Below are positions 24,297 through 36,508 of a stretch of DNA of 64,000 nucleotides, one piece after another. The notes beneath the pieces were generated by a model, which saw only the letters and a program-made list of their open reading frames with translations, had not been told where the DNA came from and did no database searches. The translations under genes were made by a program, and so were the position numbers. The DNA lies in the NCBI RefSeq assembly GCF_040712315.1, contig NC_134013.1, forward strand, positions 86,372,001 through 86,436,000, written 5' to 3'. Within the stretch, counting starts at the first letter, position 1. Each line of letters begins with the position of its first letter. Source of the stretch: Castanea sativa. Its lineage: Eukaryota > Streptophyta > Magnoliopsida > Fagales > Fagaceae.

Positions 24297-24449
24297 TAAA
24301 GCTCTCGAAAGGATAGAACTGCTATGCCTCAGGTAGTCCAAGATGGTCTAAATGATTGGCTTCACAAGTTCATGTTCTCATTGGAGAATCCAAATGCAAT
24401 CGGTTACTCTTCACATCTACATATGGATAGTAGTGAATCACAAGTGACT
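24297..24449 (+). pseudogene. possible captured exon, unknown gene
   Basis: An open frame closed upstream by TAA at 24297-24299. From the ATG at 24324 it encodes 42 residues beginning MPQVVQDGLNDWLHKFMF and ending in a donor-like gtaagc. Composition looks protein-like (Asp/Trp/Phe pattern) against an AT-rich background. It lies inside a Helitron-like element, a class known to carry gene pieces. I do not recognise the family. Confidence 0.3.
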
Positions 24450-25243
24450 GTAAGCAATTAGATTTGACCAACCCCTTTCAAATGAATATGTATCTTTCAT
24501 ATTACTCATTACTTTAGGCTTTTGCTCACATGAATATGTATCCTTCATTAATCATTACTTTAGGCTTCTGTTGCTGTAACAAGCTAGATGATATTGTCGG
24601 TGATCATGATAACATTAGTTGGTGTTGAAATTTCTATTAAGAAAAATGGGACTTATGAATTAATTAATATATTAGCTTTTTTTTTTTAAAGGATGGATTA
24701 TCCAAGTATAGTCTCTTCTCAAAATGGCGTTCTTTTTCTTGGTTTACTTAAAAAGTCTCTTGTATTCTAAATGTCCTCAGAAAGTTACCTTCTAACTTTA
24801 AATGTCAAATTGCTGCTGCTTGATCATTCCTAATTAGCCTGCCAATCTTTGTGATATTTTATGAACCATTTATGTCGAACATGGTTGATTCTCCCACTGG
24901 GCCACTAAGTCAATTGGCTAAGACTCCAAGTGGATGGTCCCATGATTTTGCATTAGCTAGATATGTGCATGAATGCATGGTAATTGCTTTGACTTGTAGA
25001 AATTAAGACTCAAATACATATAAAGTGCATTTTAATTTTAAATATGCCAATACATAAAAATATATTTATAGGAGGGATAAGGAAAAAAAAAAAAGGGAAA
25101 TAATTCCCATAAAATGAAAAACTACGTCTTATATAATGGCCATAATCTGCTGCTCTCTCTAAATATAATGTAATACTTCTTCTGGCATTCATGAAGATAG
25201 TTATTTTCGATCCACATCTCTAGATGCCAATAGCCATAAAGAG

Positions 25244-25354
25244 CAAGGAAGTCAATCTCGTACCGGAGATTGTACCGGTTTGGCCAGTGGAACGATATAT
25301 TTCGGTACCGGTCAATACCGGTGTACCGTTTCGGATTTACCGCTATTTTATATA

Positions 25355-25393
<39 letters not shown>

Positions 25394-26127
25394 ACTAAAT
25401 ATTTTTGACAAAATAATAACAACCTAAAATTTAAAATCTGTTGTGAAAATATTGTAAAAATATTATGAATATAACATTTTTATTTTTGTTTTGCTACAGA
25501 TATCTCAATTTTCAAGTAACAGGTTTGCCAACAAATTATTAAAACTCAACTTTTTTTTTTCACCTCCACTCTTCTTCTTTTACTTTTACAATTTATCTTC
25601 TTTATTTTTTATCTTGATTTTATCTCCACCAAACGATTACCTCCACTAAGTCTTATCTTATTTCAAATTTCAAAAACAAGTCAATCACCTTACCTTTGGT
25701 CAGTCGTTAGTCATCACTTGGGTAGGTGGGCACCAAAAGCAGAACTCTCAAAATATTTGAGAAACAGTGAGACGTGAAACAAAGAAGAAGAATATCAAAT
25801 GAACACAGGCGTTCCAGAGACCACGAAGAAAAATGGAAGGCTAAGCAGAAAAGAGACCGAGATACGTGAAAGATGCATCATATCATGAAATTTCTTGAGA
25901 AATTATCTCAGGTGAGTGAAAAAAATACAAAGAAATCTCTGTTTCTGTTTCGGGCAGGTATTCATTTTCCGCCCGAAATCCGGTATTTCGACCGATACAA
26001 CCGGAACGCTTCCGATACTGCCGGTATTTAAACCGGTACGGAATGAGAACTTTTTTGTACCGTTCCAGCCACCGGTACGGAATATATCGGCCGTACCGGC
26101 CGGTACGGTACGAAACCGACTACACTG
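25244..26127. mobile_element. non-autonomous hAT element
   Basis: An 884-bp element with an exact 8-bp duplication ATAAAGAG (25236-25243 and 26128-26135). The ends are imperfect inverted repeats (CAAGGAAGTCAATCTCG against CAGTGTAGTCGGTTTCG), and the 3' end in reverse starts CAGTG as many hAT ends do. Both subterminal zones are crowded with TACCGG/CCGGTA motifs, likely transposase sites. The middle is AT-rich with an (AT)n run. No transposase. Confidence 0.75.
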
Positions 26128-26368
26128 ATAAAGAGTTCTTTACTTGATTCCACAGATCCCTCAAATCAAATGTGTTGCGAGAATTACTTGCCTTCTCAGC
26201 AACATCACTGATCCTTCTTGAGAATCGTCACGTTTGTCTCCACCAATGCCCCATTATATTATAGTCCTCCTTATCCTCAATATGATATGACTCTCCCAAT
26301 GCCCCCATTATAGTCCTCATTACCCTCTACATTATTTGTGATGAAGTATTGGTTTATCAACATGCAAA

Positions 26369-26603
26369 GGGGCGTTTGGTTACTTGTGATGTGTCCTTGA
26401 TGTGATATTAAGGTTTTTTGGTTTATTTTATTTTTTCTAACATTATTATAATCTAAAATTAAAAAATATATTACATCACCTTAATTTCATTGTCTTCCTA
26501 AACAATGTAACGTTGTGCTCTTGTATTGAGATTAAATTAATGTAAGATTACAATAATGTAATATTACAGTGTAATGTAACATCACAGTAAGCCAAACGCT
26601 TCC
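26369..26603. mobile_element. MITE
   Basis: Inverted ends of about 22 bases: GCGTTTGGTTACTTGTGATG at the left and the reverse complement of GCGTTTGGCTTACTGTGATG at the right, about 235 bp in all. AT-rich interior. Target duplication not clear. Confidence 0.55.
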
Positions 26604-27402
26604 TAAACGTAGACTAAAAGAGCGATAGTTGATGTGCCTCCGAATAATATGAAGAGTACTAAAAAGTTGTTGGGGTCTAAGACTAGGAGTTTCTTTGTCC
26701 AGTCCTACGTCTTCACGCTTAGCGGATACAATCATGTTGTTCTCTAATTCACGTAGCGTATTTATTTTTATTATCCACATCATATTTGAATAAAATATCT
26801 AAATATTTTGTGACTAATGCATCAAAATAATAATAATCAAAGTCTTTTCTAAAATGGTTCTTTGAATATAGAAGTCATCAAATATTTCAAGAATGACTCT
26901 TTGTTTGCCTGGGTAATAATACAAATGTATGATTATATGAGTATATTCTTTATTGTTTTAATTAAATTAAATGACAATAAATTGTCTTCTCCATTATATC
27001 AGATGAAAAAATGTATTAGGTTTTAATTTTTTTTATTAATATTATCAATAAGTCACAATAATCATTCATATAATAGTTACATTCTTTTATATATATATAT
27101 ATATATAGTCCACAAGTATGAGAATAATATTCAATAGCACAATAATTTACACCATGATTCTTCTTTTCATTTTTTCAACTTTTTATTATTATTATTATTT
27201 TTATTATCTCAATTTGAATTCATTATTTAATTTTTGTAAAATCTATGTTTACTCTACACTATATTTAACTATGAAGTTTCTAGGGTATACTATTTGATGG
27301 CTGATTCAAATGATTTCTTGACAAAATTTTGTTTGAATAATTTGATAAGTTGTGTTATATTTCTTTGATTATTTTTTTTTAGTAATGGTAGTTGATTAAC
27401 TT
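26604..27402. other. intergenic, no gene seen
   Basis: AT-rich DNA between the MITE and the CACTA element, with an (AT)n run near 27090-27107. No supported coding content. Confidence 0.4.
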
Positions 27403-27794
27403 ATGCACTACAAAAAAACTGGCCTATTGCGGCGGGCCTATTGTGGCGGGTGCGAAAACTGCCGCTATAGGTCGCCTATTGCGGCGCTTTTTCGGCCCGC
27501 CGCAGTACATGAGATCTATTGCGGCGGGCCAATGGCCCGCCGCAAAAGACCTAGTATATTGCGGCGTACTATTGCGGCAGACCAGTGACCCGCCGCAATA
27601 GACCTCTTTTAGCGGCCTTCAGCTTAGATATAGCGGCGGGTCAATGACCCGCCGCAATAGACCCTGAAATTGCAGCAGGCCTATTGCGGCGGGTGCAAAA
27701 ACTGCCGCTATATGTCACCTATTGCGGCGCGATTTTGGCCCGCCGCTGTAGATGAGATCTATTGCGGCGTTTTTTGTGACCGCCGCTATAGGTA

Positions 27795-30130
27795 AGGTTT
27801 TTGTATAAAATCAAGTTTTTGTAGTTTACAATAACGCATAAAAGATGAGTTTCAATATCAAATGGTAAATTACATCCGATTGACATGAAAATTGGCATGC
27901 ATGTTAAGAACATATAGAAAATGTGATCCAACGGATAGATTTTCAAAATATGAATTCAACAATAAGTTATTGGTTGGTATAACATTTTATAGAGTTACGT
28001 CAAGTGTAACTTGAACCCAACCCTATATTTATTAATTCGATGTGAATTTTGACAAATCTACCGTTAGATTACATTATCTTCATATATTTTTCATGCTTAA
28101 AAAATTTCAAGGTGATCAAAGTTTAATAGCCATGTCATCAATCAATTGTTTAAATTCAAGTTTTTGTAGTTTAAAGTAACACATAAAAGATGAGTTTGAA
28201 GATCAAATGGTAAATTACATCCAATTGGCATTAAAATTGGCATGCTTGTTAAGAACATATAGAAAATGTGATCGAACGGTTGGATTTCCAAAATATGAAT
28301 TCAACAATAACTTATTGGTTGGTGTAACAGTTTTTAGAGTTACATCAAGTGTAACTTGAACCCAACCCTATATTTCTTAATTCGATGTGAATTTTGACAA
28401 ATCTACTGTTAGATTATATTATATTCATATATTTTTCATGCTTACAAAATTTAAAGGTGATCAAAGATTAATAGTCATGTCATCAATCAATTATTTAAAT
28501 TCAAGTTTTAGTAATTTAAAACAATGCATAAAAGATGAGTTTAAATATCAAATGGTAAATTACATCCGATTGGCATGAAAATTGGCATGCATGTTAAGAA
28601 CATATATAAAATGTGATCCAACGGTTGGATTTTCAAAATATGAATTAAACAATAACTTATTGGTTGGTGTAACATTTTTTAGAGTTACATTAAGTGTAAC
28701 TTGAATCCAATCCTATATTTCTTAATTCAATGTGAAATTTGACAAATCTACCGTTAGATTACATTATCTTTATATATTTTTCATGCTTGCAAACTTTCAA
28801 GGTGATCAAAGATTAATAGTCATCAATCAATTGTATAAAATCAAGTTTTTGTAGTTTATAATAACGCATAAAAGATGAGTTTAAATATCAAATGGTAAAT
28901 TATATCCGATTGGCATGAAAATTGGCATGCATGTTAAAAACATATAGAAAATGTGATCCAACGGTTGGATTTTCAAAATATGAATTAAAAAATAACTTAT
29001 TGGTTGGTGTAACATTTTTTAAAGTTATATTAAGTGTAACTTGAATCCAATCTTATATTTCTTAATTCAATGTGAATTTTGAAAAATCTACCGTTAGATT
29101 ACATTAGCTTCATATATTTTTCATGCTTGCAAAATTTCAAGGTGATCAAAGATTAATAGTCATCAATAAATTTTTTAAATTCAAATTTTTGTAGTTTAAA
29201 ATAACGCATAAAAGATGAGTTTTAAGATCAAATGGTAAATTACATCCGATTGGCATGAAAATTGGCATGCATGTTAAGGACATATAGAAAATGTGATCCA
29301 ACGGTTAGATTTTCAAAATATGAATTAAACAATAACTTATTGGTTGGTGTAACATTTTTTAGAGTTACATTAAGTGTAACTTGAATCCAATCCTATATTT
29401 CTTAATTCAATGTGAAATTTGACAAATCTACTGTTAGATTACATTATCTTTATATATTTTTCATGCTTAAAAAATTTCAAGATGATCAAAGATTAATAGC
29501 CATGTCATCAATCAATTGTTTAAATTCAAGTTTTTGTAATTGAAAATAACGCATAAAGGATAAGTTTAAAGATCAAATGGTAAATTACATCCGATTGATA
29601 TCAAAATTGGCATGCATGTTAAGAACATATAGAAAATGTGATCAAACGGTTGGATTTTCAAAATATGAATTCAATAATAAGTTATTGGTTGGTGTAACAT
29701 TTTTTAGAGTTATATCAAGTGTAACATGAACCTAACCCTATATTTCTTAATTCGATATGAATTTTGACAAATCTACCGTTAGATTATACTATTTTCATAT
29801 ATTTTTCATGCTTAAAAAATTTCAAGGTGATCAAAGATTAATAGTCATGTCATCAATCAATTGTTTAAATTCAAGTTTTTGTAATTGAAAATAACGCATA
29901 AAGGATGAGTTTAAAGATCAAATGGTAAATTACATCCGATTGACATCAAAATTGGCATGCATGTTAAGAACATAAAGAAAATGTGATCCAACGGTTGGAT
30001 TTTCAAAATATAAATTTAACAATAAGTTATTGGTTGGTGTAACATTTTTTAAAGTTACATGAGGTGTAACATAAAGCCAGACTTATATTTCTTAATTCGA
30101 TGTGAATTTTGATAAATCTACCGTTTGATT
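27795..30130. repeat. 343-bp tandem array, about 7 copies
   Basis: The motif 'ttggcatgcatgttaag' or a close variant recurs near 27892, 28236, 28581, 28922, 29264, 29608 and 29952, spacing 341-345 bp. Units differ by scattered substitutions. The array is non-coding. In reverse complement the unit resembles the interior of the Mutator-type MITE at 41624-42019. Confidence 0.9.
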
Positions 30131-31830
30131 GTGACCATAATTTACCAAAATTAACCTTTAATTACACTCTTCAAGTCCAACAGTTAGATTTTAAATCTAA
30201 AAATGGCACGTGACTGACATGTGCTGTGTACTTGTATGATTATGTTCTCTCAATCTGACCATCCAATTAGTCATTTTTTTTTAAAAAAGTAAACGTAGTT
30301 AGTCAAATATTAAAATTCTTACATAAATTTAATAATAGCCATGATAATTTATTTTTTATTTTTTAATTTTTAATAAGAATGTGTGATAATTTTTGTCGTG
30401 TGGTATTTTTTTTTTGAGAAATTTGAGTGGTGAATTTTATTGAGTATATGTGATTGTTTTTTGTTTTTAAATTTTATTTCATAGCTCATTAATAAAATAA
30501 CCAAGTGACTTCACCAAATTGCAGATTTTTTTTTAAATTTTTTTAAAAATAAATATAATTTTTTTTTTGTTTTTATCTTCTTCTCTTATAATTTCTAAGT
30601 TGATAAAAATATTAATTTAACAACAATCCATTTTAATCTAACTGAAATTCATCATTATCATTAATATTTAAATAAAATTATTATTTTATTTAAATATTAA
30701 ACCCGAAACATCTGAAACTTCCACAACTTTCCACATCATCATTTTAATGTTTTAAACTAAATAGTGTGAGAGTTTTACGTGAGTCTTTCTTTTTTCTTTT
30801 TCTTTGTATTGAAACCTAAAGTGAGTCCTTTTTTTATATATAAAAAAAATCTAATGTGAGGTCTAATTAAAAATATTATAATTATTTTTTAAATCCTAAT
30901 TCTAATATAGGTCTTTGAAAAAGTCAAAAATTTCAGTTTTCTATCATACATAGATAATAACTAGCCTCTAAGCATGCACTCACGCGTGCTCGCAGGCTCT
31001 TCTATTTTTTGAAAATATGTTAATAATTTGCATCCATTATAATTTTGGATTCCATATTTTCCCATCACAAAATTTGATACTTAAATTTTGTGCTTTTTTT
31101 AATAGCAATTCAAACACAAACTCTCACCAACATATTTGAAAAAGTTTTCCCTTTTTATTTTTATATAGGAATTCAAACACAAAACAAAACTTGAGGATAA
31201 TTCAGTAAAAATATATTATTAACTCCCACGTAAAACTAAACTATTCTTTTTTTCATCAAATCCTAAATTTCAACCTCTTTTATCTCTCCCTCTATTTTTG
31301 AAAAATTGCTGTTTTTTTTTAAATTGCTATTCCTTTAAAATTTCAATTCTCATTTTTTTTTTCTTCTAAATCTCTTCTTCCCTATTTGAAAAGTATATTT
31401 TCTATTTGAATTCGGTTACTTCTTGGTCCTTCCTTTCTTTTATTTTTTATTTTATTTTGTTAAACTTAAATACTCTTAATTGTTCAATTACTTTGTTTTT
31501 GGGGAAGTACGTTTTTTTTTTGAACCATTTAGGGAAGTATGTTGTGTTACTTTAAAGAAAAGAAAGAAAAAAATGTCAAAAAAAAAAATTCTCCTCTCAA
31601 AATCTCGATATTTTTAAATCTCAAACAAAAATAATTGAATTTAAACAAAGTGATAAACATAAATTTGTTATTGATAAACTTCTCAAATTCAAATCCTTTA
31701 AAAAGAGTTTGTGTTTGAGTGAAAAGTTTGAAAATATCCACACACAAAAGGAAAAGATAAGCCAAAAAAAAAAAAATCTGATACACATAGATAAGTATTA
31801 ATATTATAGAAGATAATGAACAAATAAAAT
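30131..31830. other. CACTA interior filler
   Basis: AT-rich, no gene seen. On the minus strand, a GC-rich hairpin-like stretch at about 30970-30994 followed by CTAG at 30961-30964 and then T looks like a Helitron 3' end; I could not find its other end. Confidence 0.4.
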
Positions 31831-31831
31831 G

Positions 31832-31910
31832 TTGTTACCTTAGTGGTTAACACGTGTACCATGCATATTTTTGAAGGACTTTTCCAAGGTTCTAACCTCC
31901 ATGACAGCTT
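31832..31910 (+). mobile_element. SINE-like fragment
   Basis: A-box-like CCTTAGTGGTTAACA at 31838-31852 and B-box-like AGGTTCTAACCTCC at about 31887-31900, then a T-rich stretch. It lies just before the captured RBX1 piece inside the CACTA element. Short and without clear ends. Confidence 0.35.
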
Positions 31911-31984
31911 TTTTTTTCCTTTTCATTTTTAAAGTTACTATTATCAAAACTACGTCGTTTTGGTTCTATTTAAAACTAAACATA

Positions 31985-32430
31985 AAAAACCCTAGACATC
32001 TCTTTTCTCATTCAGCCGCCCTCCTCATTCCCCATCCCCTCTTTCTCTCTTCACTCATCTCTTCCTCTTCCTCTTCTTTTAGGAAAAACAACAAATGCTT
32101 CGAAATCAAAGAGTGGAACGCCGTTTCTCTCTGGGCTTGGGGTTAATTTCTCTTATATCAAATTTCCCTTCTTATCTCTCTTTCATTTTTGTCTGAATTT
32201 TTGGGTTGCTTAATTTTGTTGGGTTTTGTGTTGATTGCGGATATTGTGGTGGATAGCTGCCGTAGGAACCACATCATGGATCTACTCGTATGTACCCTCA
32301 TAATTTTGAGCTTTCTTTTTTGTTTTTTAATTTTTGGGTTTTTTTTCTAATATGGGGTTTTGATTAGGCATTGAGTGCCGAGCGAATCGGGCTAGTGCTA
32401 CTAGCGAGGAATGCAATCTTGTTGCTTGGG
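31985..32430 (+). pseudogene. captured, broken RBX1 (RING-box 1) gene fragment
   Basis: RBX1 is the RING subunit of cullin ubiquitin ligases. Three exons are present with introns: 32099-32141 (FEIKEWNAVSLWAW), 32241-32287 (DIVVDSCRRNHIMDL) and 32368-32430 (IECRANRASATSEECNLVAW), matching the N-terminal half of RBX1. Upstream, an AAACCCTA telo-box (31988-31995) and a C/T-rich leader suggest that promoter or 5' UTR came along. Damage: no normal start codon; the exon 2 acceptor AG has become GG; a 6-base loss removes one zinc-binding Cys; the exon 2/3 joint is out of frame; one residue is inserted before VAW. The last exon, with the remaining zinc ligands, is missing. Retained introns show capture at the DNA level. 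Confidence 0.88.
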
Positions 32431-33121
32431 GTAAGAACTAACCTTAATTCTTTTTCTTCTTCTTTTTTATGAATATTTGTGTAATCTTACCCAAAAAAAT
32501 CAAAGTGAGATATGAAAAATAATGGGAATATGTGATTAATAAATGGGTTTTTGTTTGTTTGCTAACTTGGTTGTTCTTTAATGTAATAACCACAATGGAC
32601 TGATGTTTTGTTTTGGGAAGTATTAATATGTGTGAACTGTGTTGCAATCTCCATAAGGGGTGTTTCTTTTTTACTTTTTCTTGCGTTTCATTTGATATGT
32701 TGGCGTGTATTGGGTCTTGAATTGGTTAATGTGTCTTGCTGAAAGTTAATATATAGCCCCATTTGGATTAGTGGAATCTCTCTGTCTCTCTTTCTCTCTC
32801 TCTCAAAGACACACACACACCCACACACACAAAAACATTACGTATAATAATATATTGCTTTATGTTAAAAAATAAATAAATTGAAAAAAAAAAGGTGCCA
32901 ATGTTCTTTGGACCAAATTGTGTCCTCTTGGATAAGTAAGGCATTGAGGGTCAGTCACGGGTTTGACTTCTTATGGGGCGTGAGTTGTAGTAAAGAAAAA
33001 GGAGAGAAAAGGAAAGATATAATTATAGGTCTGCATGGGAATGTAGAACTTGGAAAAATAAAAAACGAAAAGGGAAGAAGAATGCAATAATTTAATCATT
33101 TTCCTTAATATGCAAATGCAG

Positions 33122-33211
33122 ATTGGGCAATACATATCCTCCAATGGTGGTGTTGTCACCGCTGAAGAACTTGCTCCATATCTTGACGTAGAAAGTACAG
33201 GGGCAACTACG
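33122..33211 (+). pseudogene. captured exon of an At5g03900-like plastid protein gene
   Basis: A 90-bp exon with good splice borders (tgcag| and |gtatgt) encodes 30 residues beginning IGQYISSNGGVVTAEELA. I recognise this as part of the plant family of Arabidopsis At5g03900, a chloroplast membrane protein annotated in the iron-sulfur biogenesis family; the match is from memory. No other exon of that gene is seen. Same strand as, and about 0.7 kb after, the RBX1 piece, so a read-through transcript could splice the two into a chimera. Confidence 0.7.
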
Positions 33212-36200
33212 GTATGTTCATGTTTGATGTAACCTATTTGTCATGAATTATGTGTTTGTTCTTTTTGCCCTTGAATTTGGAGTGCTAGTGCATTCATTTA
33301 TATGTCATTGTAATTAGATTGATGGAGTATTGTCTCTCTCTCATTGCAAATAAAAAGTCTCTGATACCTTGCTTTTTTTGGCTATGCTTAATTTATCTTC
33401 TTTCTGCATTTTATAACCCATGGATCTTTCAAATCATATATATAAAAAAAAATTTAATCAAAAAAATTTTAAAAATTATTATTTTTCCAAACCTTTATTG
33501 ACTATCAAACTTAAATTTCCCCATGTTGGCATTAAAAAATACACCCAGAACCCCAATATTCAAATTTTGACACTACTTGTATCTTAATATCTCGGACTTG
33601 ATACTTTTAGCGTGTTGCGCGCTATTTTTTCCTCCGTCCCCCTCTCCTCCTTTCAAGTGCATAATTGAAGGTTTCAAACTGTGTTTGGATGTTATCTCTA
33701 CATATTAGCTGCTTTTCTTTTATCTCCAGCTGTAATATTGATGTAAACTAGATTATTAGTTCCTTAAAAAGATTTTAAATGCCGCAAAAATAATTTAATT
33801 TTCACACAAACCTTATAAGTATGCTGCAACTTTTTTTTTTTTTTTGAGTAAAAACTTTTTTCTTATAGTGATAATGGATCAATTATTTCCTTCACATGCG
33901 GGCATGCATAGTCAGATTCTTTTTTGATAGGCATGCATAGACTGCATAGTCATAGATTAGACATACAATTTGTTTGGAAATCTGATTGGCATGAATACGG
34001 TCTTGAAGAAGTTTGAATACAATGAATAGTGCTGATGGCTTATTTTGTCAAAAACATAAATTATAATAATTAACTCAATCACAGTGAATAAGAAGGGTGA
34101 AAGGAGGACAAAATATTAAAAAATATATCGTAAAAAACCAAGCAAAAATAACTTCAGATCTATTTGATCCTATTTGGTCATATTCGGTCCATTATGTCTA
34201 CTTTTTCCCATCCAAAGTTTACTTTGGTGGTTGGCTCTATTTGGTCCATTATGTCCACTTTGGTCTAATTTATATTTTATCTCTACCATTCAGTTGCTTT
34301 TCTCTACCCCAATATTCAAATTTATATTTTATTTTAATTTAGTTTTATTTAATTTTGGAAGTCAAAATTGTATTTTATTGGTCAATTATAAATTTTTTTA
34401 AAGTTAACTAGGGTATTGTCTTTTATTAATTTTCTAGAGTCAAGGTTATTTTTGTAATTCAATAATTGGGATTTCCCAAGGTATTAAAATTACGATTTCC
34501 TAACTCAATTAGAATCAGGGTTAAGTCATATATCAGCACAATATTGTATTCCTACAGAAACAATTAACAATTTGATTGTTTTAATAAAGTTTCTCTTGAA
34601 ATTTGCTTAAGTTGGTGCTAACTCCAATCAACCTTAGGTGCTGACTTCTAGGTTTGTTCTCTCTTGCTTGGTACTGATTTCTAAGTTATCTATCTTTTAT
34701 TTTCTATTATTCAAGTTGTCAAATATTAAGTTACATATTTAATGTTCTTTTTCATCATTCTTGGACGTGGCATCAATCAATAAACTCCTAATAGACTAAT
34801 TGAAAATATCAGTCATTCAGTTCTTACATTGCATATATGCTGTTGATTCTCATTAAGGTGATGTTTTGTACTTTCTCATACTTTCTCATGGGCTTGTAGA
34901 TGTATATCTAAATTTGTAGTCCTTAGAAAGATTACACTATTTCTGCCTTTCTCATGCATATTATACCATACTGTATTTGGCTCCACCCGTGATATCATCC
35001 TCGATTAGGGGAAATTTTTTATTTTCATTGAATGTTATAATTTAAAATTAATTCCTTGACTTTTTTATTGGTTTGGAAGTTAAAAATTAATAAAACTACG
35101 TTGCTTTGTTGCGCTTAAACGTGATAAATGGACAAAGGTGAATGGAAGGACAACATTAGAAGCAGATTGAAATGTTAAAGATTCAATTGAAAAAAAAAAT
35201 TAAAACTATAAGGATGAAAATGAAAATATGCTTAATTTATAAGTTTCAATTTTAATTTGACCTAATTATCACTTAATTGATGAGTGATGGTTCAATATTT
35301 TTTTACGCTTGTTATACTGAGTTCAAAGAAAGCTCAAGTCACCTAGTTTTGGGTCTTTGAGTGGATGCAAATCCTAAAGGAAAATCCTTTTTTGTATTAT
35401 GATTCTTTAGAATCCTTAGGATAATTTACTATGGAATTATTAAAATTATAATATCTACCCGTACACATAAAACCAACTAAGTTAGTGGTGGTTCTCATCT
35501 CATGTCATATCTCATATATCAAATGTAGTTCTGAGTCACATTTAAACTTAATGTAGTTCTTCAGAATTTTTTTACATAAATTAAATTTGGGAAGTTGAAA
35601 AGCAGCTGATGTTTATACAGATCACAATAAATAGTTTTAGTTACTAGGTTGGAGTTTTGTTATTGTCATAAGCCTAGTTTTTTTAGCGTAGATGGCAAAA
35701 TTTCAAATTTGTTAAACTAGATAGCTTGGTTTACCCTATTTGTTGTTTGTTGAATAAAAGTTTCTTTTTGTCTCACTTTTAAGTTTTAATATTTCACTTT
35801 ATGATCTATCAGCCACACATTTGAATCTCATTCAACCACACGAAGTTTCTCATCAATTGCTTGAGCCCTGTGGGAAAAGCTCAGGAATAGTGATGGAGCT
35901 GGGACTATAAAAAGGGATGTAATAGAGAGGAACATGCATTGAGTGAAATTAAGCTGTGTGAAGATCTAAAGAAAAAAAAAACAGTGCTTTGTTCAGAGTC
36001 GAGATCTTGTTGCAATCTTGGCTTCATTGGGTTTCTAGAGAGGTATTATTGTATTTTTCAAATTTATTGTGAACTTCAGTTTTGGACATAAACTTAAGCA
36101 TTGCATTCTCTATTTTATTATAGTAAATTGTTTCCTCTATATGATTTAGAGGGTTTTCAATCTTGCATGATTAATTTTCTTGTTGCTCTTGCGGGGATTC

Positions 36201-36508
36201 TTTGAGCCAGAAAATGGTGCTTTTGTTGTTACTCATATCCTTATAATGTTGATAAGGATAGGATTGCATGATTACTGACAACTTGGTTGGCTGGTTAAGT
36301 TGTAGCTTTTTAGCACGTCTTCCAAGTGTTAGATTTTTGTGTAAATAGGTACATTAGCACAGTTAAGAGGATCAAGCAGTAACTTTTCTTTTAATAATTA
36401 TTGTAACAGGTTTGAACAATATATTTGATGCAAAACAGGTTCTTTGAAACAGGTTGTCCCTTATATTTGATGTAAACAGTAGTTTCAAAGCCCGCTGGGA
36501 AAAAAAAA
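33212..36508. other. CACTA interior, no gene recognised
   Basis: AT-rich DNA. Contains 'ttggtccattatgtccactt'-type units at about 34160-34265 that resemble, in reverse, the short tandem at 53175-53262, and a TATA-like actataaaaag near 35910 that could be an LTR remnant. No protein family was recognised in any frame. Confidence 0.4.

Noticed and set aside
27392..27601. 69-codon frame at the CACTA left end
   Set aside because: It reads through the terminal and subterminal repeats; no gene.
27795..30130. CRISPR array or centromeric satellite
   Set aside because: Period is 343 bp without spacers, and only seven copies inside a CACTA element; not CRISPR, and too few for a centromere claim.
31871..32146. 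91-codon frame as a new small protein
   Set aside because: Only its last ~14 residues are meaningful (RBX1 exon 1); the upstream part is SINE, leader and T-rich DNA read through by chance.
33596..33630. Helitron hairpin near 'agcgtgttgcgcgct'
   Set aside because: A short inverted stem but no CTRR end at the right distance on either strand.
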